DNA from: Chondrus crispus
Lineage: Eukaryota > Rhodophyta > Florideophyceae > Gigartinales > Gigartinaceae
Assembly (NCBI RefSeq): GCF_000350225.1
Contig: NW_005179318.1
Span: 35,939-99,938 of the forward strand
Length of the DNA: 64,000 nt
Direction of reading: 5' to 3'
The position numbers and the translations under genes were made by a program. The notes below the pieces were generated by a model. The model saw only the letters and a program-made list of their open reading frames with translations. It made no database searches and was not told where the DNA came from. Position 1 is the stretch's first letter; each line of letters begins with the position of its first letter. Of the stretch, positions 41,236 through 52,775 are shown piece by piece.

Positions 41236-44200
41236 ATCGTCCCATTGACCCCTTGTCGATGGTAGCGCCCTGCCGATCCATGTTCGGATCATTGTCCGCT
41301 GAGAGTGTTGACTCACCGTCGGCACTTCCCTTCGTTCCACCGAAAATAAATTGCATTTCCTTCTCCTATCCACTTCCTCCTCTTGTTACATTTTTCCTCC
41401 TTTTTTTTCAACACGTACGTCATCCTTCTCCTCATTTTCCTTTTCCTCCTCTTTATCCAACGTTTTGACGGGGCCCACACCCCCCGATTTCCGCTCTCTC
41501 CTTTTTTTCTCTTTGACTCATGCGCCCCGTCACTGCTGTCGCTTTCCTTCATCGCCAATTTTCCTCCTCCTTTCCTCATGGGCCCCATCACTGCGTTCGC
41601 AACTTCTCTTTTCCACTTTCCTCCTCTTTGCGACCTCTTCGAAGACATCATCGGATACCTGCTACTTCTGTTGATTCGTAGTCCATGTAAACACGTAATT
41701 GCTGGGACGAACCAGTTCCCTGACAGGGAGTCTGTCCTTCTGCGAATTTCCAAACCAGTGAGCTACCTCGGTCGACTTCTGTACCGACCACCCCGGGCCT
41801 GCATACACCACAGTGTCGCATGTCTCCTCCACGTCGGGGAATTGGCGGCGCCCTCTCCTCAGTCTTTTATTTGCACTTGTAGGTGGTCTTCATACTCGAG
41901 ATCGTTTTTGCGAGGTTCACGAATGCGATCACGACTCAACCCACTTTTTCTTCCTCCCCCCCTTTTTGCGTCGACGGCATCAATAAATTTCCTCGTTGAG
42001 GTCCGGCGGCGAGGGGTAAACACTCCCTTAGGGAAAAACTTCGTCATCGTTTTGGGGTAATAAATGATTCTTGTAACCGGTGGTGACTCGTCGGGGGGTT
42101 TTCGCTCGCAGCGAACTGTATGAAATTTTGGTTTCTCTGCTTGTGCTCGTTGACGGTGTCACTCCTCACAACCCTCCTGACCTTCTGCGCTCCTTACAAG
42201 CCGTTAGCCCTTTCCAAATTCTCCGTCCTTGCGGCGGACTGTGGGTCACACTGCAGAACTGGTCGTCGACGTATGATGTGGGGTTGGCGTCGTGTCGCGG
42301 AGTCGTAGTTCATCCAAAAAGAAAAAGATACATGGAACGGGCACAGGAGAGGATTTTCCAAAGAAAACAAAAAAATAACACGAGCGTGGTCAAAAGGAGG
42401 AGAGAGGGACTCTCCCTCGTCGTTGTAGCTGGTCCCACTGTGACAAAAACAAGAGGTGGGGGATGCAAAGCTCTTGACTCTGCTGTTAATAATACGGTCA
42501 CAAGTTTCCTCCGTAGATGGATGCGGTTGTATGAGACGACTTCTTCGAAGGTGAGCTCAAATTCTTCATTACCAACTTCATCCTCCCCGCACTCCGATTT
42601 CTCATCGTGTGGGCTGAGGGAACATCCTTCCCTTCGATCTCCTCATGCGTGGATCAATCCAGCGGCTGCTCCACTCGGATCGAGTGTCGTTTTCGTGATT
42701 GATGAACCCGCGTCGCGAGTCTCCAGCGACCTCCTTCTACTCTCGCATCACTTACACGACACATAGCATTCCTTCGACGCTCCTTCACATTTATTTTCGC
42801 AGCGATCGCGACGTACATCTCTCAGCCTCTCCTGTAGCTTCGTATTGACAGTATTCGACAATCATCGTGTCGATCAGGTACTCGGTCTCCTTCCTCGCTA
42901 CTGGCGCACGCCGATGACGAGCGGGGGGGAACAACGTCGAAGGCGACGTCACCGTACTGGGGAACCAGGAACTCCCGCTGAGGGGGTTCCATCCGAACAT
43001 TTCACTTGTGGACGGATGCTGCTCCGGATGGTTCGTGGTATCCCTTGTGGTACATACAAAAAACATAGCAGCGTCGAGGGATCGACAAAAGCTAATGATG
43101 GAGGGTCTCCCCTCGAGTTGACCTTCAAAAGTGTTGGTCCAGTCTCCGGGGTGTGACCCGTGTGTCGCACGTCCGTTCATAACACGGTAGGAGAATTTCC
43201 TTGTCAGGCCGTCGTGGAGCCCGAGTATTCGTGGATCGCGTTAGAGCTTCATACGTCGCCATTCCTCTTTTTTGTCTCTTCTCGATTACCCTCCTCCTTT
43301 GTCTCTGCTAATCCTTAGGGACTGGCAGAGCGGCGTCCGCTGTACGGGGTCATGCTCATGTCTTCACCTAACAAATAAATAAAAGGAGGCAGATCAAAAT
43401 AGAAAACGAAGCGAGTGAAGCACCCTAGAAAAGAAACGACGGTCCGTCATGAGTCAGGGGGCGAGTCGCTTGCGCGCAGGGTACATGGGAAAGGAGTGAG
43501 GTCGATCGGTGTTGACCGGGCCACGGCTGCAACCTCGGTCAGCAGCCATCTTCGTAACTCCGGATCTGTCGTTGACAGTAATTCTTCTCCGTTCGACGAG
43601 CGTTAGTCCGTCGGTTTGTGGGGTGTAGTTAGCGTCCTGCCCGGGTGACCGGACTTGATTGCGGATAGACTTCGGTGTTTGTATCGTCGGCTGTGGCCGG
43701 CGACAACAAATCTGCGGCAACTCCTTCGGTTTCTTGATCTGAATTAAAATTTCGCGTCATCCCCTGTATCTCACTTCTGCTCCCGCGCCACTTGTCCTTT
43801 TTCCACTCGTGAAAAAACCTCAAAAAACACTTTCCTTTCAAATTATGACAAGCGGGTGTGGATCCCTGATCTAAACGTCCCTTTGCGTGCGCACTCATGC
43901 GACGCGTGATCATACGTAATTTGCGCATTGTCTCCTCCTGAGGCTGCAGTGACTTCGTCACTTCCTGATGTAGCGCATCTCGCCGCTCTATCTCCATGAG
44001 CGTTAAGCCACCCGTACTTGCCCGTCTCACCTCATCTTTCCTTCTCGCCATTGCCGATGCGCCTTACTTCCGCTATGCTCATTCCTCGCTAGCTTCGTGC
44101 TGTGGTTCACAGCGTGCGTCTCAACTCGACAACATCCCGCATGCGTAATCTCGCCTGGGCGTGCGTGTGTGTGGACCGTCCTTACTCCTCACCACGGCGC

Positions 44201-44841
44201 GATCCGTAACATCCTTTCCAACTTGATAACTTCTCGACGGGGGCATCCCCTTTCGCTACCACGCGAATACCTTGGAGTCTCATAATTCTGCACAGAGCCG
44301 ATATCCGGTTGCTGATTCTCGATGCGATCACCTTACAGGCGAGCAACTGTTTTCATCCTATCTCACTATTTCAGTCGCGGTTCCCTCACTTCTCGCATCC
44401 CACACGTCGTCTTGATCTGCCTCGTCCGCGTGCAGTCACCCATCGACTGCGTCCTCTCTCAACCTTTTACCTTATCTCGAAGGTAGCACACTCGCCAACC
44501 TGACGCATCCCCTTCTTCTCCAATCTTCTCGTCACACCCGTTCCCTTGTAGAACAGACTTCTTCCTCGACTCGAGATACAGCTTGTAGCCTTAATCACGA
44601 TCGGCGGTTCGCAATCCCTTGTCGCCCTTGGGCGTCTGTCGTGTTCTTCCTAAAACTACGCCCGCTCGCTTCGGGATTGCCGACCTAGGTGCGTCTGGGG
44701 AAGGGAAAACAAACATAAAAAAAGACAACCAAAACCAAAAAAACAAAAACAAAACAGAACAGTTAAGAAGGTAAAAGCATAGGAAACTGGTTGCGGCTGG
44801 CGTCTTCTTTTCGCTTTCCATCGTCACATTCCGTATGGAGC
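41236..44841. other. Spacer of element C between antisense ORF and pol end
   Basis: 3.6 kb with pyrimidine-rich tracts on the plus strand. The ORFs at 41383-42060 and 42080-42766 (plus) look like low-complexity chance frames. The best candidate is 43629-44051 on the minus strand: 140 aa, ATG-started, charged, with a possible helical start (MEIERRDALHQEVTKSLQPQ). It is in the sense direction of C. I cannot identify it. The length of this spacer is unusual. Confidence 0.4.
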
Positions 44842-47800
44842 TCATCCTGGTCTCGCGCGTGCGACTTGCGGTGGGAGGGGCAGTTTCTTCCTCCGGAAAT
44901 AGGTCACCATTGCGCTGCGCGGTAGCTGAGAAATTGGCTCCCACGTTGCATCCTCAATCGCGTAGCCATACCATTCCACCTTGAGAATTAATTTTTCATC
45001 TTGATAAACGTGGTGGACTATTTTGTCGATCACGTACTCCTGACCCCCGGTTCCTTATTCCTGGGTGTCCAACTGTCCGTCCCCCTTCCGAAGAGCCAGC
45101 GGCTCATCCTCATCCTGCTCTTCCGAGCCTCCCATCGCTTGTAGATCGGGCGGGATGCCCGTAGCTTCTTGATTTATCAAAGGTCCGTCATCCATCTTAT
45201 CCTTCGCTTGCGCGGCGGGTTCTTCTCGTTCCCCTTCTTGGTTGAGGAATTGTAAGGCTTGTCGTAGCCCGACTATCGGCGTGTAGTCCATGGGACTAGG
45301 GGCTAATTCGACTCGATCTCGGGGCACGCGCTCTTCCTGGTCGCCGATGGCAATGACGACCGTATTCTCAGTTGACTCCTTCACTTGATAGGGGCCCGTA
45401 GCCACTTTTGCCAACTTATGTTTCGGCTCGGTAGCCGTGCTTTGCTCTTTCCGAAGGAATACGTATGATCCTGGAGGGATGTCATACTTCGACTTGCGGA
45501 GCCTTGCGTCGAAATTTCGCTTGTAGCGCGCTTGTTCTTTCCGCAAGCTCTTACGAGCGCCTTTCATCAGGCTTTCCAACCACGACTGCCATTTCAGATA
45601 GTACGCTCGATTCGAGCTAAATCTTTCCAAACTTGGCTGTGCTTGTAACGCAATGCTTGTCGGCGCCCGAGCTAACACCAGCTCGAAGGGCGCGATGTTC
45701 GTAGTTCGATGAAGTTGCGTGTTGTATGCGAAGGTCACAGCGTCGCTAAATAGGTCCCAGTCCTTGGGATGCTCTCCAACGTATTTTCGCAACGCGAAAG
45801 TCAGCGTGCGGTTAAACCTCTCAACTTGGCCGTTGGCTTGCGGGTGGTACGTAGTCGTGAACACATTGCGTATGCCGAGAATTCGGCAGACATTCTGAAA
45901 GAACCGGGCCGTGAATTGTGTTCCATTGTCGGACAGCAGCTTGACCGGCGGTCCGTACACGAATACCCAATGGTGAACGAAGGCTTGTGCGATGTGCGCA
46001 GCTGATATATTCTTCAACGGTACAGTTTGTACCAGTTTCGAGTATCGATCGCTGATCACGAGAATATACCGATTTCCTCGTTTAGTGGTAATTAGCTCGC
46101 CGAGGATGTCGATCGCGACAAACTCCAGCGGAGCTTTGGGCGTGAACAGCTTCATTTCCTTCGTGTTTCTTCTTAACCTCACCCTTTCCGGCGCACATGC
46201 GGCGCAATTCTTCGCGACTGCATAGCAGTCTAGGGCCATCGTAGGCCAATAAAAATATCTTCTCAAAGTTTTGTAAAGTTTCCTGCCTCCCCGGTGGCCT
46301 GCCAAGTTTGCGTAGTGGCTCAACCCTAGGACGCGGTCCCTTAACGATTGTGGTATCACCACTTGTACAAACTCCGCCGCCGTACGGCATAGAGTTCCTT
46401 CGAGTTCCTCGGTCTCCGTGCTGAACGTTCTCACCTTTCCGGCGTCCATTTCTTCCTTGATGCTGTTGCAGAAGGGGTCGACGGCTTGCTCGCGAATGAG
46501 CTCCTCCGGAGTGACAGCTTGGAATTGATCGAGGCGCTCAGGGGCGGTCCCCCCCTCAAGAGCGAGGATGTCGTCTAACCCGTCAAAAATGTCCTCGTCC
46601 TCCACCCTTCCCTCGGCCGGTTCGGCCATAAAGCATGGAATTTCGTCGTCGATTTCGTCGACGGCTTTTCCCGCGGTCCGTAATCTTGACAGGGCATCGG
46701 CTTGGCTGTTCGCCTTGCTCTTCTTGTACTTGATTTCGAAATCGAATTCCGAGAGGCGGAGCCTCTATCGGATTAATCTCCCGCTGGGGTCGGTTACGTT
46801 CATCAACCACCTCAATGAGGCATGGTCGGTATGCACAGTGAAGTGCTCGCCATATAGATATGGTCTTAAAGTCTGTACGGCCCAAATTACCGCTAGACAT
46901 TCTTTTTCTGAAACGGAGTAGTTTCTCTCGGCTGCGGATAACGTTCTTGAAAAGAACTCGATGGGTTTACGTTGCGCATCCGGATGTGTCTGAAATAATG
47001 CAGCGCCGATTTGATAGTCGCTTGCATCAGTTTCTACCGAGTATGGTAGGTTCTTCTTCGGCAGCGCCAACACCGGTGGCGCCAAGATAGCGTCCTTGAG
47101 CTTACGAAAAGCTTTTTCGCACGGTTCTTCGAATCCTTCCGACTGGACTGGTTGTCCTTTCTTCAACAGTTGATTGAGCGGATGCGCGATTTTCGCATAA
47201 TGCGGAACGAATCTGCGGTAGACATTACAAAGTCCCAAGAAGCTCCTGAGCTGGGTCTGCGTTTGAGGGTACCTCACTTGTTCCAATGCGACGGTTCGCG
47301 CAGCGTCCACTTCCAATGTACCTGGCCGAACGACATGACCCAGGTACTTGATCTTTTCGACGAAAAATTCACACTTGCGAAGCTTGAGCTTCACACCTGC
47401 CTTCTCCAATACAGAAAGTATTTCATCCACGTACACGATGTGCTCCTCCCACGACTTGCTAAAAATTATTATGTCGTCCAAATACACCAAACGGCATTTC
47501 CAACGGAACGGAGAGAGCAGAATATCCATTGCTCTCTGAAACGTCGCTGGCGCGTCAGTTAGCCCGAAGGGCATTCTTGAGAAGCGATACAGTCCTGAGT
47601 GACACGAAAATGCGGTCTTGTCGCGGTCGTGCTCAGGGATAGGCATCTGCCAATATCCCGAGATCGCGTCCAACGCGGAGAAAACCTTGGTGTCACCAAG
47701 CGAGTCCAGGCACTCATCCATGCGCGGTAAAGGATACGTGTCCTTTACCGTCACCGCGTTTAACCGACGATAGTCTACGCAAAAGCGCATCGATCCGTCC

Positions 47801-48087
47801 GGCTTCGGCACTAATAAAACGGGCGACGCCCATTCTGACTGCGCCGCTTCGATGACTCCTGCTTCTAACATCTTCTGTACTTCTGCGTCCTCGACCTCTC
47901 GAGCCTTTGGACCGGCTCGATAGGGAGCTTGTGCAATTGGCCTTGTATCCCGGGCCAGTTCAATCCGGTGGACCGTGGTGTTGATCTCACCGAGAGTCCC
48001 ATCCCACATGCGGGAATACTTTTTCAACATTCGACGGAATCTTTCGCGCAGCCGGTCCGGCACGTGGCTCAGGTCGAGTTCCTCCAC
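44842..48087 (-). pseudogene. pol: Pol of element C: RT, RNase H, integrase, chromodomain, two in-frame stops
   Basis: One frame throughout. [42 protein letters not shown] (residues 202-205 from 48087) and YLGHVVRPG. RNase H: VETDASDYQIG and ERNYSVSEKECLAVIW. TAG at 46765-46767 stands where D has Trp. The integrase has the HHCC region (LSHYANLAGHRGG ... CAAC), AIDILGEL, LLSDNGTQF and NGQVERFNRT, then the GPY module (ATGPYQV). TAA at 45055-45057 precedes the chromodomain (YVIDKIVHHVYQ, VEWYGY, ATWEP). The region between the protease frame and this one (48088-48260) has lost the frame. The TAA before the chromodomain would release an integrase without it. Confidence 0.85.
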
Positions 48088-48260
48088 GTCCGGCGGGGAG
48101 GCTCAATCCGCCGCTCCGGCTTTGTAGTTGCCGTCGCGGAGAGCCTTTCCTCCCGTTCTCCTTGCTGTTCCTCGCGGTCTTGATCCTACGGTTCGCATCT
48201 TGTCTCGCCCGTAGGCGTCTTGGTAGAATTAGGAAAAGTTTCCTTCTTCCTTTCTTGAAT

Positions 48261-49439
48261 TCAGAGAACTTCACCAATAGTGGTTTTGCTCTCGGGCGCG
48301 GCTCTCGGGTGCGGTAATAATTCTGCCACCACTTGGCCTTTTTGCACCCTGACAGGGTACGTCCTAAAATTCGCAACGAGTAAACGAAATGGCCTGTCAG
48401 GCTCAACCTGAACCACAGAATTCGTGAACGTCAACCCGTGCCTCTCGTACAACGACGAGTACAGCTGAACCACCACCAAGCCCGCCCTCTTTGAGGTGCA
48501 TTCCACGACGCGTTGCGTCCCTGGCTCGATAGTCGTAGCTCTTGCCACTTTTACCTTAGGGGAAATTCGCTCCCTCTTTCCCTCATTCTCGTCCTCGCCC
48601 GGGACGAGATTCTTCTTCCCTTTTCTCGTCGAGAACCGCCTAACTATCGGAACCTCCGAGAAATCCGCCAACTCAACCGTTTTCTTCGTTGAATAAATTG
48701 CTTCCACAAACCGGTTACAGTAGTCCGCGCCTAGAATTAGCGGGACTGCTAGTTTTTCGCATACAATAAACTCGGCTGCGGCCACAAATTTCCCAAGCCT
48801 CACAGGCATTCTAATTCTGCCGAGAGTCTGGAGTGGCCTGTTGTTCGCGTCACCAATGTCTTGGGTCGGTCCGTAGGACACTAGAGATTCCATTCCAGCC
48901 GGGAGTTCCGATTTTCGCACAAGGTTTGGTCCCGCGCCGGTGTCTAAAACAGACAACACCCGGCTCATCAATCCGATTGTGGGTCCGATGTCCGCGTAAA
49001 CTTTGTAGTTTTTTTGCGCAAGAACCAAGATCTTCTCGGGACACTCCCGTCGCTTAACCCTGTACCAGGGTCTTCGAACTTCTTTCAGCAGATGATCTCG
49101 GGCTTGGCTCAGAATTTTCTTGACTTGAGCTGGCCCTTTGGGCTTATCCACCAATCCAACGACCTTCTCATCGGGGTCTGATTTTTCCCGTAGAGACGGG
49201 GAATGGGGCTGAGCCCCGGACACAGTGCGTCGACTCTGTGCCTCTCGCGACTCATGCGAGATCCCCCTCTCTAGTTTTCCTGCCGCTGCGGGATCCTTCT
49301 CACATCCGACGGCGCGGGCCCCGCGGCGGGCCCTCTGAAGGGCTGGTTCGACCTCGGCGTTGAAGCGCTCGGCGTGCCCGCCGTCTGCGAATCGAACCAA
49401 TTCTTGACCTTCAGATAACTCGTCGATGGTATCCCTAAC
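48261..49439 (-). pseudogene. pol: Protease region of element C
   Basis: A frame of about 390 codons. The aspartic protease site is LDTGAGPNLVRKSELP, then LILGADYCNRFV as the second half of the fold. A conserved post-protease region follows (EPGTQRVVECTSKRAGLVVV), also seen in D and B. The frame is -1 relative to gag-NC, but the switch point falls inside sequence that aligns with gag of D, and there is no clean slippery heptamer. I read it as an indel and not a programmed site. Confidence 0.75.
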
Positions 49440-49441
49440 CT

Positions 49442-51556
49442 CTACATCGGAGATAACGCCTCATAATGTTCCAAAACTCGGTGCATTTCCCGGAGGGAAA
49501 GAATGCACGTTGGGGCAGCGTGCCCCTTTTCATAGCAATGATAGCACACCAGTCCGTGCGTCTTGACGGGATATAGCGGCCTAGGCCCTCCACGGGCCGG
49601 CGGCCTTCCTTGACCTTGCGGCCTTCCCATCCATCCTGGCCTTCGAAACGTTGTGCCCTGGTCTTCAATCGGAATGCGCGGCGCCGGCGTGTGGCCGCGC
49701 CCCCGAAACATCATCACGGGATCCGTGGGCCCTGAAAACGACTCTGTCGTGTATGTGGGTGTCGGTAAAGTTGACGACCCGCTTGCTCCGTAGTCCTCGT
49801 GTCCGTAGCCCTCCGATGGCTCAATAAAATTGCCTTCGGCTACCAAGGCTCCTTCATACTGATTTTCGCTACTTCCGTGCGCACTGCGGTCCTCTGACGC
49901 GGAAATTGACTCGGCTAAATGGACGGCGGCATGACTTTTGCGACCGGGATAAGAAGCTCTCGGCTTCTTACCTGCCCTGATCGTTGACGGCGTCTAGATT
50001 GTGACCTTTTTGGTCTTGTTGTCCTTAGCGCGGCTCGCCGAGCCATGCGCCTTCGCGTAATTAACTAGTCTCAAAAACGAAACGTCCCGATTGTCTTGCC
50101 GGTATTGAGATACCATCGGCTTAATACTCGAATGGAGTCCTTCAATAAACATCGTCATTTGTTCTTCCATCGAATATACGTTTCCACATCGATTGCTCGC
50201 GTCCGTCAGACGGATATAAAATTCCATCTCGTCTTCAGACGGTCTTTGCTGAACCTCTCGCAATGCGAGTACGGCTTGACGGATCGCCTCGTCGGTTGCG
50301 AAACTCCTCAACAACCACTGTACGGCCTCCGGCCAAACGGATACCTTTCGGTGGTGGGACCCGGCCGTCTGAGACACCGAAGTGTACTGCCTCAAGGCGA
50401 TGCCGCTTAGAAATTCAGGCAACAAGCGGATCGCTTGCCCCTCGTTCATTTCTTGAGTATCAAACTCTTGAACTAATTTTGCCAAAAAACCCAACACAAG
50501 GACCCCGTCCTCACCTGTGAACGTGTTGTCCTTCTTCACCTTAGGCGGAATATCTCTCCTGATTTTTCGCACGGCGGTCCGCCGGGAACTTGACAAATAT
50601 GTCTGCGGGTTCCGCAAGCGGTACGTTCCGTACGAAAGTAATTTCTTGAAGAGGTAGTTGGTCGGATTCAGCTCCTCCAACTCCTCCCATCGCGGCCATC
50701 GGTGCGTTGCGACATCTTCGGGCTCCGCGTCCTTGTCTCTCTGCGACGCGGACGAAGTGATCCCGCCCCGTCTGGAGGTAATTTTCTTGCCCTGCGAAAT
50801 TCCTTTTCCTTCCTCTGAACGATGTTCGGAATCGCTGGCATGGTTCGACGACCCGTCGTCACCATCTTCGGAGAGGCCATTCGACTCGGCCGTTGAGTCC
50901 TGGCCCTCCGGCTCGTCACTACAGTGACTCTTGCTCCGTCGTCGCAGATTCTTCTTCGAAGTCTTCGACTTGGAACTCCGCTGTACAGCGGCCTTGCCCT
51001 TCTTCGATCGACGGTCGCCTTCTCGACCCATGGGGAGCGGCTCTTGCCCGGCGACCTGTTCAAGGTCCTTGAGACGATGAGCGGCGCGGTCGAAACTGTC
51101 GTCGATACTGCTTCTAAATTTACCTAAGGACTCCAAAGTTTGATTCGCGTCGCGCCTTGCGTCCTTGACTGAACTTTTCAACGAAGCTAGGACCTCCGGC
51201 TCCAGACCGTCGGTCGCATCACCTCGCTCCTTCTCGACGAGATCCACTCGAGCCGATAGCTCTCCTAAAACGGTGTGGAACTCGGATGCTTGCAACTCCA
51301 GTTGCTTCCGGACGAGGGCTAATTCAGCCTCGAGATTTTTCGTCATCTCTTGGCGAATTTCCTCGCCCATCTTCTCAAACCTGTAGGATAGGTTATCCTT
51401 GTCGGTTTCGATCCCCGTCGGGGATTCTTGACCTTCGGGATCCGTGGCCGTATTGGCCTGGCTTCGGGTGCGAGGACCTCGCGGGATCCTCGACGCCCTT
51501 GCCGATCCGCTCCTACTCGCCCCGGGACCGACGTCCCCGGGTGCGCTTGTCAACAT
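49442..51556 (-). pseudogene. gag: Gag of element C with one in-frame TAG
   Basis: I take the ATG at 51556 (MLTSAPGDVGPG). An upstream in-frame ATG at 51667 would add a hydrophobic stretch encoded next to the primer site. In order: a charged coiled-coil region (FEKMGEEIRQEMTKNLEAEL and on), a Ser/Lys-rich region, the capsid-like domain (about 50650-50050), then TAG at 49994-49996. In the same frame an Arg/Gly-rich part with the zinc knuckle CYHCYEKGHAAPTC follows. If the TAG is not read through, capsid and nucleocapsid parts are separated. Confidence 0.8.
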
Positions 51557-51695
51557 CGCTCGTGCGAGCAAACCTACACAAAAAGTACAAACAAAAAAAT
51601 AAAAAAGAGACTCCGTTACCCAGACCACTTCTGAAGTGCAACTCCAGACCAAGACTGTCGTCGACACAATTCTAGGTCGGGTTTGCTGTAGACAA

Positions 51696-51713
51696 TTCTA
51701 GGTCGGGAGACCA
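51696..51713 (-). promoter_or_regulatory. Primer-binding site of element C
   Basis: On the minus strand TGGTCTCCCGACCTAGAA, four bases after the 5' LTR, identical to the site of element B. Part of it (ACAATTCTAGGTCGGG on the plus strand) is duplicated 26 bp away at 51666-51681. Confidence 0.8.
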
Positions 51714-51717
51714 CTTT

Positions 51718-52770
51718 TGTAGTGCAATGTGCCTGGCAGGCCGCGAACACAGTCCGACGGTCAAACAAAAAGAAGAAAACAACAACAGCAACAACAACAA
51801 CTGCCGATGGCACGCGCTACGGAGCGTTCGAGACTCCTTTTCCCCTTGTGTGGGCTTGCGGCCCACGGTAGCTCAACTCCGACGGGGGGGGGGGGTAAGG
51901 AAAGATGCCCGGCCCGGGAAGAAAATGGTGGTAGAGACTTGTGAAGACTTGAGTACTCGACGAGTGCGGGTTGGGCTTGTCTACGAGGATGTAGCCGCGG
52001 TTCGCTGGGTTGTAAGGCCAATGCTCGACGAGCGTCTTCAGCACCTTGGGTATAATTCAAGGCCTTCGACGGGGGCTTGGTCAGCACTACCCGACGGGAT
52101 CGTAATTGTGCAGCAGCGCTACTACCAACGTGTTGCCTGATGGCTACAAACACCCTCACCAGCGCGATCGCAATCGCGGTAGGTGGTACCAACTCTGTCT
52201 TATACAGTAAGACCTTTGACGGAGGCGTCGTCGCAACAGCCTTCCGACGGAACTTGAAACAGTAGCAGCGCTACACCAACGTGTTGCCCGATGGCTAAAA
52301 CACCTACACCGGATCGGTCGCAACCGACTCCAGTGGAACCAACACAATTAAGGGAAAGATAGAAATAGAAGTAGAGAGATGAATAGGGAAATAAAAGAAA
52401 AAGAGAAGGGAACCCCCGAGCGCAAAGGATGCCGTAGGCTTAGGTAAAAGGGAGCGTCTTGGTAGAGACGGACTTCGACCAAGGCGACATTCAACTCTGG
52501 CAACTCGGGTTACCTTTACTGACTTGGTGGTCAGAGGGCTAAGGTATATATCGCCCCGCCGGAGCCACTACTGTAGCTCGCGGCGCTAGACCCTAAATCT
52601 AATCTAATGTCAGCAAAATTAATGCTAACTAATTAACTAAATAAAGTAAAATAATTAGAAATTAAAACTGTGCAATTATTCACACGTGTGTCCCCCAACC
52701 CGGACTACTTTTCATATCCAAATATTTTCCTTTCTTTTCACCCCCTTTTTCAGGTGCGTATTGCAGTACA
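51718..52770 (-). repeat. 5' LTR of element C (1053 bp)
   Basis: Mate of 38109-39159; see there. The right edge is set by the inverted terminal match and by the GGACA target copy that follows. Confidence 0.95.
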
Positions 52771-52775
52771 GGACA

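Larger units (their letters stand above)
38109..52770 (-). mobile_element. Chromovirus C (Ty3/gypsy), nested in B on the opposite strand
   Basis: LTR ends are TGTAGTGCAAT and ATTGCAC/GxACA. The target copies are GAACA (38104-38108) and GGACA (52771-52775), one mismatch. On the minus strand the order is 5' LTR, primer site, gag, protease, RT, RNase H, integrase, chromodomain, a 3.6-kb spacer, an antisense ORF (plus strand), polypurine tract, 3' LTR. At 14.7 kb it is large for the family. Several single stops and frame changes mean it is not autonomous now. Confidence 0.95.

Noticed and set aside
41383..42766. Plus-strand ORFs of 225 and 228 codons in the C spacer
   Set aside because: Low-complexity Phe/Leu/Ser translations from pyrimidine tracts; no domain, no relation to the A or B elements.
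49400..49480. Programmed frameshift between gag and protease in C
   Set aside because: The shift point is inside sequence homologous to gag of D, and no X XXY YYZ heptamer lies in the overlap; a mutation explains it better.
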